Shown: positions 1-12,651 of the stretch, piece after piece
Position numbering within the stretch: the first letter of the stretch is position 1
Layout of the letters: every line of letters starts with the position of its first letter
NCBI RefSeq assembly: GCF_018320785.1
Contig: NC_054872.1
Location: 23,518,769 to 23,582,768 of the forward strand
Origin: Cheilinus undulatus
Taxonomy: Eukaryota > Chordata > Actinopteri > Labriformes > Labridae
Length of the DNA stretch: 64,000 bases
Reading direction: 5' to 3'
The notes under the pieces: generated by a model
Seen by the model: the letters and a program-made list of their open reading frames with translations, nothing else
Databases searched by the model: none
Told to the model about the DNA's origin: nothing
Made by a program: the position numbers and the translations under genes

Positions 1-540
1 GGTATTTTTCTGTTAGGAAAAGACAAAGTTGAACTAAATAGTGTGGTGGTTTTCTTGGTTCTTGTTTTATTTTGGCATTTCCGGTTCCTGTTTGGTGGTG
101 ACTTTGGCTAACTTCACTATGTTTCTTCTGAGGCGGCTCCCTTCCCACCCTCGTGACGCTGAGAAAGATTGGACACACCTGTCTCTGCCTTGTAATCAAG
201 CTCCCTTGAAGAAGCCTGCAGAGACTCTCCTCAGCGCCAGAGAATTGCCAGCTACTCCTCGTGGTAACATTGGTCCTCGGCTCCCTTCACTGTCAGTGGT
301 TTACTTGTGTGAAGATATTCTCCAGTGTTTTTTGACCTCGCATGTGATCCTGCCTTTTTTCTTCTTTTCCAGTGCCTCACTCGATTGCCTCACCACAGCC
401 CAGCCTCAGCACTCTCACTCCGGAGCCCTCACTATTCCCCCCTCCTAACTATTGATAAGATTCTGTTCTACAATAAATCTGTTAAAACTTCGTCAGTCTG
501 GTTCTGACTTTTGGGTCCTACACTCCACCACATCACAAAT
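1..540 (+). repeat. Probable LTR-retrotransposon 3' fragment
   Basis: The segment has an open but unrecognisable reading frame (41-448). It is followed by an AATAAA-like signal near 470 and a tail reading 'tttgggtcctac' before a sharp change to AT-rich DNA at about 540. That tail resembles the end of Ty3/Gypsy-type LTRs in fish. No gag, protease, reverse transcriptase or integrase motif is visible. The left boundary is outside the window. The assignment is an inference from the tail alone. Confidence 0.3.
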
Positions 541-1450
541 GGTAATAATTTGCCTTATGTAATGCACACTTAAATGTTAAGTATAGAATTTCAGAGAGGT
601 TTTGCTAAAGCTTTAGACTGCATTTTTTTAATTTAAAAAATATTAAAAGAAAGTTTGATATTTACAAGACATTATGTCTGCTATAAAGGTGATTGTTTTA
701 TTATTTAAGTATTCAAGATACTTCTTTGACTTTGGGCAATTAAAGTCAGCAAAATGCAGAGGCAAACTTAGTGAGATATTTACTGAGGATTATATGTTTG
801 TGTTCATTGAAGCTGTTAAACTATGCACTCTTTTCATGTGTTACATTTTATAGTAAATATTTTATAATAAATTTTACAAAAAATATTCTGTTTAAAAAAA
901 CTGTTTTGAGTGGAACTGCTTTATTATTGTACATTAAGTTGCAAGTGTTTTAGGGGTTTTTAGCTTTTAAGTTTAACATGTAGGGCTGCAGTAATCGATT
1001 CTTTTTGTGATCGTGTACTCTATGTAAATAGCTATATTTCTTCTTTCTTATATTCTGCACTTTACTTGACTATTGCAATTTCTTATTTATTCTTATTCCT
1101 ATATTTATTCTATTCTCCTTCCATTGATATTTGTATTGTATTTGAATTTGTACTTTCAAATTTCAAGAGCAAGTGTAAGTCTGTAACAACGGAAACTGAA
1201 TTTGCCACTTTAAACCATTTTCTGCCCATTTCACCACCTTTTAAGCCAATATTGCCACTGTAAACCCCTTTTACCACTTTTTATGCCAGCTTTTGCAACT
1301 TATATCAAATTTCTACAACTCGGGATTAAAATGTTTAAGATTGCTATATACTACAGCACAAAGGACCAAAAAAACCAAACAAACAAAAAAAAGATATCTG
1401 TTGCTTTGATAAGAGTGATTATTATTCAGGTTAAAAAAAAAAAGTTATAT
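541..1450. other. AT-rich intergenic DNA, nothing recognised
   Basis: Low-complexity AT-rich sequence with short reading frames that have no recognisable content. Confidence 0.5.
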
Positions 1451-1503
1451 GGATATCATTGCTTAACTTTGGGGGTTGCGGGCTAAAAAGTTTGAGAACC
1501 CCT
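1451..1503 (-). mobile_element. Isolated hAT-type terminal end
   Basis: The sequence ends in 'tttgagaacccctg', the inverse of the common hAT end CAGGGGTTCTCAAA, and is followed by CTCTAGAC, which fits the nTCTAGAn target preference of hAT elements. No matching left end was found in the preceding 1.4 kb, so this is a fragment or an element whose other end has decayed. Confidence 0.4.
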
Positions 1504-3220
1504 GCTCTAGACACAATGATTCGAAAAGCTGAAGATGTCTCATATCATTTGCTATGCTTATGAGCAAAAGGTTTAGGTTCATGCCCTTATTTGAGAGGGC
1601 AGTAGATAGAGTAAGGAGTTGGGGAGGGAGTGGTAAATGTTGTAAAGGAGCCTCAAACTAAACCCATGCTGCAGGCTTGGAGGACTATGGTATGGCAAAT
1701 GGTGTAACTGATATAACTGATTTAATTCATGAGGGCCCACACATGCTGGGACTGTAATAGCAATACTGACTTAATTATTTATGGTAAGCAAGTGCCTGTC
1801 AGCAAGCTGTTAAGAAGGAAAGATCAGTTAAGAAATACATTATGGTCCTGTCCATGTTATGAAATATGTGTGACTGGTTTTCATACTTCTCTCAAAAATT
1901 GTATAACCCTGATGGTTTTAATTCAGTTATAATTACTTAATTTTATTGATGCTTATTGAAATATTACAAAACAACATTCAACTCAGCAAACTGTTCTTTC
2001 TTTCAATACAGAACAACCAGGGTTTAAATGAGGTTGTTATGGACTTTGCTGAACAATAGAACAGCAGAATAAACTTCTTATTTGTTAGCATGTATTTCTT
2101 TTATGTTACAGATGGAATTTGATTTTATAACTATATTACAGTTATCTCTCATATGTTGAAAAATGTGTGGCAATGTGTGGTTGTTCATGAAAAATTATAA
2201 AATTCATGTGTAAATTTATCAGCTGATATACAGGCATATACATTATGAAGCATCTGGGCTTTCTGTTCCTTTAATTCTCATCAGTGTAAGCTGCTTATGA
2301 AAGTGATGATAGCTTTTATTTTGGTAAAGTAATTTAACCAGGCTGAGATGGCCGAGGCAGACTTTCAGATAAGCATGTGTGCAAATGTGCCTCTCTGGCT
2401 GGCTCTGTCCGTGGTGCTGATCAGAGGCTGGTTTGAATGACAGTTTCATGCTCTTTTTCTGCACTTGACCCCCTGCTCTTCTGTAAACATCTTTAATCTT
2501 TGTTTAGAGATTCACCCATCACTCTCAATACTTTAAAAAGTATTTAAGACTTGTAGTATGTAAACAATTGTACAACAATTTAATTTTGAAATTTACTTTG
2601 GATGGTTTCTTCTTTTGAGTAAGCCTACTTTGTGACTGAATAAAGAAATTCTCTTCCTTATTTCCTTACTTTCCTCCTTACCACCTGCTTAACCATTTAG
2701 TTCACAGCCTTTATTTCCCATTGGTAAATTCCTGGGGTGGAAAGTAGCAAAATACCCTTTGCTTTTTTTTGAGTAATGTTTTCAGTTATTCTGTCATTTT
2801 AAATCTGGGGGGGATGTGTATGCAGTTTACCATCATGCCCTTGGGCAGACTGTTCAGATGTGTTTTAGATGTGTTTAGTTGTGTTTGGATGTTGCCTGTT
2901 GTACAGTGATCCCTGTCAGGATTCTTTTGCTCATGTTTCTGGTGGATTGTTATTGTTTTGGATGTGAGACATATTTGCACCATGGGTGAAGTTATCCACT
3001 GATTTAGAGATTCCACTTGTGACTTTAGATGCTCCTAAAGGACAAATAGAGCATATTCTTAATCAGTATGCATTTCCTGTGGTGTGGTTGACTCTCTGCT
3101 TTCCTCGTACTCTAACTGAACGTGATCTCTTTGTTTCATTAAACTCCATCATTCCTTAGAAATCACATTTGAATCAGGATTAGCCCTCCACAGAAGGACC
3201 TTTCAGCGTCTTTGTAAAAG
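1504..3220. other. Intergenic DNA, nothing recognised
   Basis: AT-rich sequence without a reading frame, splice structure or repeat boundary that I can identify. Confidence 0.5.
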
Positions 3221-4695
3221 AGCTGTCAATGAATCCAGGGAGGATATAGCAATTTTTTTATAGATATGATCAATGAAGCTAAAGGGAATAGAAGGCAAAC
3301 CTGGGAAAACATCAACAAAGTTTTACAGATGGACACCTACAGAGGAGCCAAAGGATTTGAAATAGAAGTTCAAGGAATTTTAACTCAAGACAAAAAATCA
3401 AATATGTCCTGTGTTTGATATTTGTTTTATAGATTCAATTCAAGATCTGGCACACAAATTTGGCTGAAGAAGTAAAATTATTACTTAATCAAACTGGAAT
3501 TTCCCTGTTTTTAATATTTCTGAGGTGTCAGAATCCTCTGCAGTTAAAGTCTTGAACCGTTTGAAAACCTCCAAGGCCAAAGATGTTTTTGATTATGATC
3601 CTGCATTTGTAAAAAGTAAAAAAGTAGCCTCTGTGCTCCTGTTGGTCATGTTGTAAAGTTGTCGATAAAACAGTGTAATTTTACCAGTGCCTGGAAATCA
3701 GCTGTCGTAACTCCCATCTTTAAGGCAGCTGATAAAACCAAAGTAGCAAATTACAGGTCCCTAAGTAATCTCCAAAGTCACAGAGAGAGTCATTTGTGGC
3801 CAGCTGATAGCCTATTTAAATGACAGTCATTTTCCATTGCATCCTATACAATTTGGTTTCAGGAAAAAAAAACATTCAACCAAGACAGCAATTTGCTATT
3901 TTAGAGAACGAATCAAATCTAGCCTTGATAGTGGATGTGTTTTTGCTGCTGGATTTCCTTCTGCATCCAAACTCTCTGTAGTATTAAACAAAGTCTCAGA
4001 TTGGCTAACTCACAGCTGTCTAACACTTAACGTGAGAAAAACTGTAGGAATATATTTTTCTATCAGGAGAAATAAAACACCTCAACCTGATATGACTGTA
4101 AAAGAAGGGGTTATACAATATGTTTAACATTTTAAGTTTCTGGGCATAACCATTGACTCTAACCTAAATTTTAAGAAACATGTAAAAAAATGTCTGCAGA
4201 AATGCAAGAACTAGCCTTATGAATTTAAGACATGTCAGGCATCAGCCGCTGCCAAACTCTTCATGCACTTGATGCTATTTTTTTTCATTTATCTCACTGT
4301 GTCATGAGCTGGGCTCTGGCTGGAGCAAAGCTCTGAAACCATTATACACCCTCCACAAACCACAAATAATCACTGAAAACTCTGGATAAAAAAACAAGGA
4401 ATCACCACTAGTGTAATATCATTAAGAAATACAACTTAATGACCTCTGACAGCTTCCTTTGTTATGCAGATATGTGTCTGATGTATAATTAATTCATGAT
4501 CAGGCATCACCACCACTTAAACAATGTATGCTACTCTGCAGGAACAATTGTAGGGAGACAAAGAGGAGACCGTTCAGTTCAACTTAGGAAAACTGCATTT
4601 GGACTTTCTGCATTTTCAGTCAGAGCAGCAGAAAAGTGGAACTCAAGTTCTACCCATATCAGAGACTGTACAAGACATCATCGTAATCCATAATC
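3221..4695 (+). mobile_element. Decayed LINE (non-LTR retrotransposon) relic
   Basis: Broken frames show parts of a LINE ORF2. Around 3690-3760 there is the reverse transcriptase finger segment (WKSAVVTPIFKAADKTKVANYR), and at 3835-3880 a QFGFRKKHST-like motif. Frame 3837-4127 continues with the post-catalytic NKVSDWLTHSCLTLNVRKT segment. At 4550-4650 lies the C-terminal GDRSVQLRKTAFGLSAFSV block typical of fish LINE ORF2 ends. The stretch that should hold the YADD catalytic motif is deleted between about 3930 and 3970, and several stops and frameshifts are present. It belongs to the broad jockey/CR1/L2/Rex group; I cannot name the clade. It is inactive. Confidence 0.75.
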
Positions 4696-7134
4696 ATGTA
4701 CACATACTTTCCCACTGTGTAGTACTGTCTTGATGATGGATTTACTGAGTATTATTGTACCATTTAACCAACTTGAAGTATCTGACAATGTACTTTGAAA
4801 AAAAAGACAGATTTGCACTAATTAAGCACTACATATAGTATGATGCACTGGTCTGAAAAATGAAAAAAAAAAACCATCAGTGATGTTAATAACAGCCCAG
4901 AGAGCATGGGCTGAGAATTACCCCAAAGTGTTACGTGCTGAGAAAGTAATTGCTTGGACACATCTTCATTTTGCACAACACGCCAAGAATTGTATTCATA
5001 TGTGAATTCCCAGAAATCCATTTAGAGGCTCTAAACAAACATCCACAATTAATCAAAGAAAAAAGGGCCCTGAATTCCCAAATTAGCAGAACCATTTTAA
5101 TTACTACCCTTCATCATATAAACACAGGAATAATCTATCTTTAAAACTAGTAAAGAGGGAGGAATCGGAGCTTTTGTTCAGCAAGCTGGCCCTATTCTTC
5201 TGACTATCCCGGCTTTGTGTGGCGCTGACGGTGGTTTCTCAAAGGCTAAGTTTTGTAAAGGTCACATTGCAGAGTACATAAAGACAGCTGCAGTTATGTA
5301 CAGCACAGACACAGCCATGGGAGCTTTTGATGTGTCAAATAAACAATTACCCTAGAGACATGCTCCTGAACAGACTGCACACTAGCACAAGGATAAGCCT
5401 GTTTGAGGAGACCCACACAATCAAATGCTGCTCCATGTTTCTACTGGCTTTTATGGTCATGGGAATTGGTGAAAGACAAAGGCCAACCATAGATGAAGAG
5501 TACTACTGCAACACTATTAAATACCACGGCACTAATGTTTACTACAAAAACCAGTAAAAGGGTTTGAGTAAAGCATATAGATTGTAAACTCTCAGCTGTC
5601 TTTGTACAACCTTCAAGCTCCTGAGTAGAACTGCAGTTTGTGTTGCTTTTGGCACCCCCTGTGGAAATAGCTTAAGTAAAAAAAAAATCACATTTGTTGC
5701 TGATGGTCTTGCTTTGTATGTGGTATAGAATCATAAATATCGATTACAGTCCATTTCATAACCAGCATAAAGCCTCCTACAATATCACAGCAACAACAAA
5801 TCAGTAATGAAAAGACTACAATGTGAATGTTACTGCAGCTGAATTTGATTCAAATTAGGGAGCCACATGAAAATAAACTCATCTTACAGACCCACACCTA
5901 GTAAATATGATCTTACTCATCTGAATAAAAAAGGCATTCTAGTTCAAAGACTAAAGCCTGGTAAACACCAAGATTTTGGGCTGTCCCAGAAAAAAGTTGG
6001 CCAATTGTGGTGAAACGGCCTAAGATGGTCCTACACTGCACTGAGACAGGTTCACATATGGTTGTTGTCATGGTCTTGCAATTATAAATAGCCTGGGATA
6101 AAATTCTGACACTGTCAGAAATTTAGGATGACCATCTTACAATGTGACCGCTGTGACCTACGTCCACTAACCAACCAATAGGCATGCAGCAAGAAATGAC
6201 GTAAGGATATACACGACACTGGCATTAACAGAAGTTAGCGTTAGAATGGAAACAATGATGCAGAAGTTTGAGGGATTCCCACAAGCAGAAAAATCTTGAT
6301 CACAGACATTTATCTAAGCATATGAATGCTACAGTTACAGCAGCATAGTTGTAGCTTTGCTTCATAATTTACCATGGCACTGGCATCATAAATGAAAACA
6401 GTGAAACCCTGCAGAAATCTTGCAGATGCAAGAAAAAGAGTGAAATATTGTTTCGACCTGCTAAACCTGCTTCGTTGACTAAATATTGACTCACAGACCT
6501 CTCAAATGAATGCACCTGCATGTTTATGTGCCCGCTTTGTTTTGTTTGCTCACATGTAATCGATACCATCACACTGTACCCTGGCAGCATACATAAAGGG
6601 TTAACAAAAGAAACTGAAGGATTAACTTCAGACTCCTCGCTGTTGTTGCAGGCTATCACAGCCATCTCTATCATTTAATCAGCCTTTTTACTGCCTGGTG
6701 ACTGCCTCTCCTGTGCTTCAGTCGTGTAATTTCATGTAGGTGACTGCCTGCTGACAACAGTCGGTCTTCTAATGGAGTAACCACAGGCGACAGGCCATGT
6801 AGAATGAGTGGAGAAGAAGAAGGAAGGAGTACCTGAGGGGTGAAGGCAGGCAGCAATTAGAGGAATGGCTCTATACAGACGTGTTTAATTGAGCTGCAGC
6901 GTTAATGAGATGCTTAGATTGAGGTTGACTGACATTGTGTGATGAGGTGATGGTAGCAGATGGAAACAAGGGGCTAATTGAGTCATTAAGAGATCAAATA
7001 AACAAATAGAAATAATAAAAAAAAGGATTTTCATATGTTAGAGTTAATAAAAGCACGCTGATAAATGGCTCTCCTTTAGGCAGTGTAAGAATTGGGCAGG
7101 AAAACTGTTTCCTCACATCTCTCTTTGTGCTCTA
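4696..7134. other. Intergenic DNA upstream of the opioid receptor gene
   Basis: No gene was recognised. A block at about 5950-6220, starting 'gcctggtaaacaccaaga' and containing 'gaccatcttacaatgtgacc', has the look of a dispersed DNA-transposon fragment, but no ends were found. The 6590-6990 part is a non-repetitive mix of TAAT-rich and GC-rich words that could be regulatory; this is a guess from texture only. Confidence 0.35.
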
Positions 7135-7304
7135 GTGCACTTTGCCGAGGGGAGCGCGCGCAGAGAGAGAGAGAGAGAGAGCTTCTCTGGGCGACTCATC
7201 ACTTATTTGTCGTCCAGCTCTCGTGCGCCGTCGTGCACCTGCTTTGGAAACATCGGACTTAAACGAACGCTACATTCTCTCCTGTGCTCTCTTGGCTGTC
7301 AGAC
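7135..7304 (+). promoter_or_regulatory. oprd1: Likely 5' UTR / promoter-proximal region of oprd1
   Basis: A GC-richer block directly upstream of the start codon contains a (GA)n tract at about 7162-7180. No ATG occurs in the oprd1 frame between the preceding stop and 7305, so translation most likely starts at 7305. That ATG has a purine at -3 and G at +4. The transcription start cannot be fixed from sequence alone. Confidence 0.4.
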
Positions 7305-7555
7305 ATGGAGTTCTCCACTCTTTCTCCTGAAATTATTAACGATTTTTACGAGCGCTACTCCGTCTCCATGAGTCCCTTCAACGCCACTTCTTCCGAGGAT
7401 CTGCTGCGCGTGCTTTCAAACAGCAGCACGACCTACGGGGCTTCAAGCAGGGACACCACGAGCCTCATCATCGCCGTTTGTATCACGGCTCTCTACTCTC
7501 TTATCTGCGTGGTGGGGCTGCTGGGAAACGTGCTTGTGATGTATGGTGTGGTCAG
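7305..7555 (+). CDS. oprd1: oprd1 coding exon 1
   Basis: Encodes the extracellular N-terminus and TM1 ([16 protein letters not shown]) and ends in the codon for Arg84. The donor is AG|GTGAGG, phase 2. A GTG-initiated extension from 7284 is open but has no ATG. Confidence 0.95.
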
Positions 7556-9394
7556 GTGAGGAAAAACAAACAAAACTACATGAACAAGTTTCGGAAAGAG
7601 AAAACGAAAAGAAAAGGGAAACAGAAGAATATTCTCAAATAAGTTGATACTACATAAGCTACTTGCTGAGTTAGCACGCATTAGCATATGGGACGTGTGC
7701 ATGTGCTTTTTTGGCATTGTTTCTTCAGGGATTCATTCCTTTCATTTTATAAGCGCCAAAATATTCCTCTGTTATTCAGAGACCGCAAATGTCATATTTT
7801 AAGGGTAGAATATCTAAAAAAATATTTAAATGAACAGCTTTATTGCTTCATTTGTTGAGGTCCTTTCATAAAAGTCCAGCTTTAGTGTGTAAGAGCTCCT
7901 CTCGAACACCCACACATCCACCCACCCACACACCACACTTTGTACATCAAGGAGGGGATGGAGGGAGGGTGATGTGCTCTACAGCGCAGCTCTGAAATTA
8001 CTTCATTGCAGCAATTATTCCTGTCAGGACTGATGTTGTCAACTCAGAGGGTTAATTTGCATGTGGGGTGAATTAGTGGCATGTTGATCAATGCAGAGCT
8101 GTGTCTTACTATTTCCTGAATTTTGAAGATTCATGTCGTGTAGATTTGTCGCTGAACTAATGCAGACAAAATCACAGAGCTGTGGCATGTAATGAATGAG
8201 CTGCTTCTTAAAATCTTGCTAAAATATGGGAAAGATGAGATTTGAGCCTATGTTCTTTGGTTTGACAGTGTGAGAATGATTAAATCAAGTGAAAATAAAA
8301 TACACTGTGCCCACTCTCTCCCTGGAAATGCAATTGAGGAGCAAGATCAGAACACGGTGCATAATGTAATAAATCCCTTTACATCCCTTTGTATTTTCTT
8401 CATCCCTTAAGAACCCGCTTCTGCAATTTAATTAAACATGACCAACTACTGTCATGTTGTGGACTTGTAGTTGGATCCATCTTCAGGCAGACAGCGTGTT
8501 CAGCTAGCGTCAAGACAGAAACTACTCTGTGAATGTGAAAATAAGGACGACTTTCAGAGGAGTTTTCAGGAACTCATTACTAAGAAGTGCAGTTTAATGG
8601 AGGCTTACAGTCACTTTGGGTATTGAGGCTATCATGCATTCAATGTGGTTCCATCAAAACATTATGCATCTAAAAAGCACTTTTGTTTGTTCAATATTTT
8701 CAAGGGGAAATGGCATATCATTGGTTTGAGAGAGGAAATGGATTAGATCGAATAATCATAGATTTAGAAACTTCCAGTGGTTCAGTGGAAATCCTGAGTC
8801 AACAGAGGTAGACAACAACTCTCATCACCTGTCACCTTTAAAATGTCTTTTCTTCAGGTACACGAAGATGAAGACTGCCACCAACATCTACATCTTTAAC
8901 CTGGCCCTAGCTGATGCACTTGCCACCAGCACACTTCCCTTTCAGAGCGCCAAGTACCTGATGAGCACGTGGCCGTTTGGGGAGCTCTTGTGTAAAGTGG
9001 TGATCGCCATCGACTACTACAACATGTTCACCAGCATCTTCACGCTCACCATGATGAGCGTGGACCGCTATGTCGCTGTTTGCCATCCAGTGAGAGCTCT
9101 AGACTTTCGCACACCGGCCAAGGCCAAGCTCATCAATGTCTGCATATGGATCCTCTCCTCTGCTGTTGGAGTCCCTGTGATGATAATGGCTGTTACCAAG
9201 GTGACTGAAAAAGGTGGGGGACCTTTACTTTAAAGCAAAATAAACAGGTACTAAACAGCCTCTGCTGCCACAGAGCAATCACTAGCTTTAAGTCAGTAGA
9301 ATTACAACACCAGGGCCATATTTTCTTGAATTTCCCTGGGGATTAGTAAGGTGACTACTTACCTTCCTAGCCACCCACCCACCCACCCACCCAC

Positions 9395-9450
<56 letters not shown>

Positions 9451-10974
9451 AAATTGGTTTTATTAGTTTTAATATTACTTTAAACATTTTTTTCAGGATA
9501 CTGGAATTTTATTTTACTCAAAGGCAAGGATATTTTACTTTGATATATGGCCAAATGGCATTCTTGTTTTTCATTTTCAACTGTTCAGTTGCTTTTGTCA
9601 AGAGGTGGTTCAATTATTTGATTTTTCAGAGCTCTTCCAACTACTGATGGATGTCCTTGAGCAATAGTCCTTAAGCAGGGGTGTGGGACCCTCTAGGGAG
9701 GTTGCGAAAGATCTCAGGCTATGGCTGCACTGAGGTTGTCAAACTTAGATCTGAACATATTACCAAAACTCTTAATAAATTATTATTATAATAGCCCCTA
9801 ATTGTGACAAATGTAGTCAAGCATCAGCTACCTTGTCTCACACGTTCTGGTGTTGGCCCATTTTATCTAAATTCTGGTGTTTAAATTTTGTTTTAGGAAA
9901 TTTGGAGCAACCTGTGGATCCTTTACTGATAACTGCAATATTTGGGTTAGCTTACCAGTTAATTTTGAGCAATCAGGGAAATAATTTGGTAGCTTTTGGA
10001 CTCTTGTAGCCAGGTGTCTAATACTGTTTGGATGGAAGGAGAAATCTTCTTGATTCTTTAATTTAGATCAAATATCTGATGCACCACTTGACAATAGTAA
10101 GAATTCAGTACCCCACAAGAGGTTTTATTCAGAGTTTTGTGCCATGTGTCAATGTTGCCAATGCCTGTTCAGAGATTCCATTATTATTGGTTTTGTAACT
10201 TGATATACAGCAGTACAACATAATGATAGCATTAGAGTTTGCCACCCAGACTGTTTTCAGAGGAAAATGGTCGCTGTTTGAACACAGTAAATTATCGTCA
10301 TTGTGTTAAAGCTTTAGAAAAGGTAGTTGTTTTCAGGAAGTAATCACGCTCCATTTAAGAGAAAACATTTGAGCTGGGTTATTAACTTAAATTAGCCGCA
10401 CCGCATGGCTATCTAATAAACCTCTAATTATTTCAACTCCACAGGAAACACTGCCTGTGTGCTCAGATTCCCCAAACCTGAGTGGTACTGGGACACAGTG
10501 ATGAAGATCTGCGTCTTCATTGTTGCTTTTGTGGTTCCTGTCCTCGTCATCACCATCTGCTACGGTCTGATGATCCTGCGGCTCAAAAGCGTTCGTCTGC
10601 TCTCGGGCTCCAAAGAAAAGGACCGAAACCTGCGGAGGATCACCCGTATGGTCCTTGTGGTTGTGGCTGCCTTTATCATCTGCTGGACTCCCATTCACAT
10701 TTTCATCATTGTCAAGACCATGGTGGAAATCAACAAGAAGAACCTCCTGGTGGTGGCCAGCTGGCATCTGTGTATCGCGCTGGGTTACACAAACAGCAGT
10801 CTGAACCCCATGCTCTACGCTTTCCTGGATGAGAATTTCAAAAGATGCTTCAGGGATTTCTGCCTCCCCTACCGCTCCCGTTTGGAGCAGAACAGCTTTT
10901 CCAGGGCACGGAACAGCATCCGGGAGCCTGTGTCTGTTTGTGCTCTTGCACCCACAGAGAGACCACCAGCCTGA
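7305..10974 (+). CDS. oprd1: Delta-type opioid receptor (class A GPCR), three coding exons
   Basis: Exons 7305-7555, 8858-9213 and 10445-10974 join in phase (2, then 1) with GT-AG introns to give 378 aa; human OPRD1 is 372. The product is a plasma-membrane Gi/o-coupled receptor for enkephalin-type peptides. Visible features are two N-terminal N-glycosylation sites (Asn26, Asn39), seven hydrophobic segments, Asp103 (2.50), amine-binding Asp136 (3.32), DRY at 153-155, a disulfide pair Cys129-Cys207, CWTP at 282-285, NPMLY at 323-327 and a C-tail ending RPPA. The [10 protein letters not shown] loop 3 block is characteristic of opioid receptors. Delta rather than mu, kappa or nociceptin identity rests on the [12 protein letters not shown] loop 2, the [12 protein letters not shown] tail and the rcc1/phactr4 neighbours. 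Unusually, positions 6.58 and 7.35 carry Lys293 and Trp309. Teleosts can have two oprd1 copies; which one this is cannot be decided here. Confidence 0.95.
7556..8857 (+). other. oprd1 intron 1
   Basis: Phase-2 intron of 1302 bp ending TTTTCTTCAG. A short CA/CCCA-rich patch lies at about 7905-7940; no transposon was recognised. Confidence 0.8.
8858..9213 (+). CDS. oprd1: oprd1 coding exon 2
   Basis: Encodes TM2-TM4 including LALADA, ECL1 Cys129, Asp136 and DRY. It ends one base into a glycine codon (donor G|GTGGGG, phase 1), and the rejoined codon GGA fits the exon 3 frame. Confidence 0.95.
9371..9448 (+). repeat. Compound microsatellite (CCCA)n-(TATC)n in oprd1 intron 2
   Basis: About six CCCA units (9371-9395) are followed directly by about thirteen uninterrupted TATC units (9396-9448). 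It lies 158 bp after exon 2. Confidence 0.97.
9449..10444 (+). other. Remainder of oprd1 intron 2
   Basis: Mostly unremarkable AT-rich intron. A hAT-end-like string (caggggtgtgggacc) begins near 9679 but has no partner. The intron ends CTCCACAG at 10444. Confidence 0.6.
10445..10974 (+). CDS. oprd1: oprd1 coding exon 3
   Basis: Encodes ECL2 Cys207, TM5-TM7 and the cytoplasmic tail, stopping at TGA 10972-10974. It contains [24 protein letters not shown] and tail cysteines (Cys337, Cys342) suitable for palmitoylation. Confidence 0.96.
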
Positions 10975-12651
10975 CTAGGCATGGGTCAGCTGGGGGTCAG
11001 GACAGTTCAGGATGACCTCCAGACTGAGGTTACACAATTCTCCACCACAGGAGTCTAAGTCTGCAGATGGATGTGTTTGACCTTCTGCTTATTGTAAATG
11101 ACAGATTGTGTTTCCGGGTTCGTGTTCTGAAACGCCTACTGCGTGTTTTTTTGTGGATTTTCTTTCAGAAGGGTCACAATCATGCCTTTGTAAGCACGTG
11201 CAGAAAAAAACACAGGGAAGAGGATAAAGATACACATAGAATACAGAGCTTGTGCATAAAGAGACTACACAGTATGAATAAGGACAGTGAGTATATACAT
11301 AGAGAGTGAACTGTTGTCAGCACCGGGGCTTAAACACTACAGATAAGCTTCAGCATCAGCTGGACAACATACAATACGATAAAGTATAATCCAGAAGTTT
11401 CTATACTTCATGATAAGACAGCTGAGTACATTTAGATATGATAGAATATGATGAAATGATGTACAGTGAGATAAGATATGGTACAGTACGATATGAGTAA
11501 TAGAATATGACACTTAATGATAACATAACACTATTGAGTGGTACAATACTAAACAGTAAAAATGTAAGATGAATTGACTTTTAACACTCAATGGGAAGTT
11601 GTTTTTTACTTAAATGATACACATATTTATTTGTTTCCACAGTAGGTCTAATAAATGGGAAAACTGTCTTCATATCAACAAATCAGAAAAGTTGAACATT
11701 TTCAGTTCTGCTTCTACAGCTCGATGACAAATACAAATTTTCCGAGACTATAGCCCTAGTTTCCGAAACAGCAAAATAACAATGGAGTTAGTGAGCAGAA
11801 AAGCTGCCAGTGTTTCTTCTTACAGCTAAATCAATGAGCAAACAAATCCTTTGCTTTAGAAAAAATCCACCTTTGTTTTCATTATGAATCAATTAAAAAT
11901 TCATTAAGACAAATTGAAAAAGGTTCAAGCCTCATAAAAAATGAACATACTGTTGTGGTTATTGCTTCCAGCTCTTTTTAGTGTGCCAGTAGTACAGTAT
12001 TGCATTACTACTACATTGCTGTTTTCACCACAGACAATAAAAAAGAAAGATAAAGCTAATCTGAGCCTCAGTCTTACCTTTGAGAGGTTTGGTTCCACAT
12101 CACATCATTTTAACAGTGAGAGTTAGTGTTGGATCCCAAGTGTGTACACAGAATGAAAATAATGACCTTTTCAAGCAGGAGACTTCTTTAATCCAGAACA
12201 CAACACTTAAAGAGTTTTTCAGTGTGATATGTGAATGGTTGAGACAGTCACCTGATATAAATTCAACAGATTTTCCTTACCAGCAGAAAACCATTGATCC
12301 TGATGGCCTCCTTTATCTCTGTGAGTCTTTAGACATTTTTATTGTAATTAAAAATGAGTATGATAGCTTTTTTCAATCTAAACTTTCTTGTAGATTTACT
12401 TCATGTTCCCTCCAATGTGTTATTCCATGAAGGCCTACATTTAATGTACTTTTGAAATAATACTTAAAGTACAAAAAAAAGACAACTTGAAATATATATA
12501 CACATATCTTTATAACTTTCAATGAGTCCAATTGAAAATGTTTACCTGAGACTTTATTTGCATTGTCACTATAATGTTTCATTTAAGTCTGATTTCAAGC
12601 TTGGAGTTGAGTTGTGAGACAATCCCACACATAATTAACTAGAGAAGCACT
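10975..12651 (+). other. oprd1 3' UTR and flank
   Basis: No gene was recognised. Candidate polyadenylation signals AATAAA lie at 11650-11655 and 12036-12041; neither is confirmed by a visible GU-rich element. A degenerate GATA-like AT repeat occupies about 11370-11520. Confidence 0.4.

Noticed and set aside
41..448. 135-residue open frame near the left edge
   Set aside because: No recognisable domain, and the region ends in an LTR-like tail; treated as repeat sequence, not a gene.
7284..7304. Seven-residue N-terminal extension of oprd1
   Set aside because: It would start at GTG; the first ATG in frame is 7305, which has a good context.
9371..9448. CRISPR-like regular repeat
   Set aside because: A simple tetranucleotide microsatellite in a vertebrate intron, with no spacers.
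10387..10767. 126-codon open frame antisense to oprd1 exon 3
   Set aside because: Shadow of the conserved receptor exon; no independent features.
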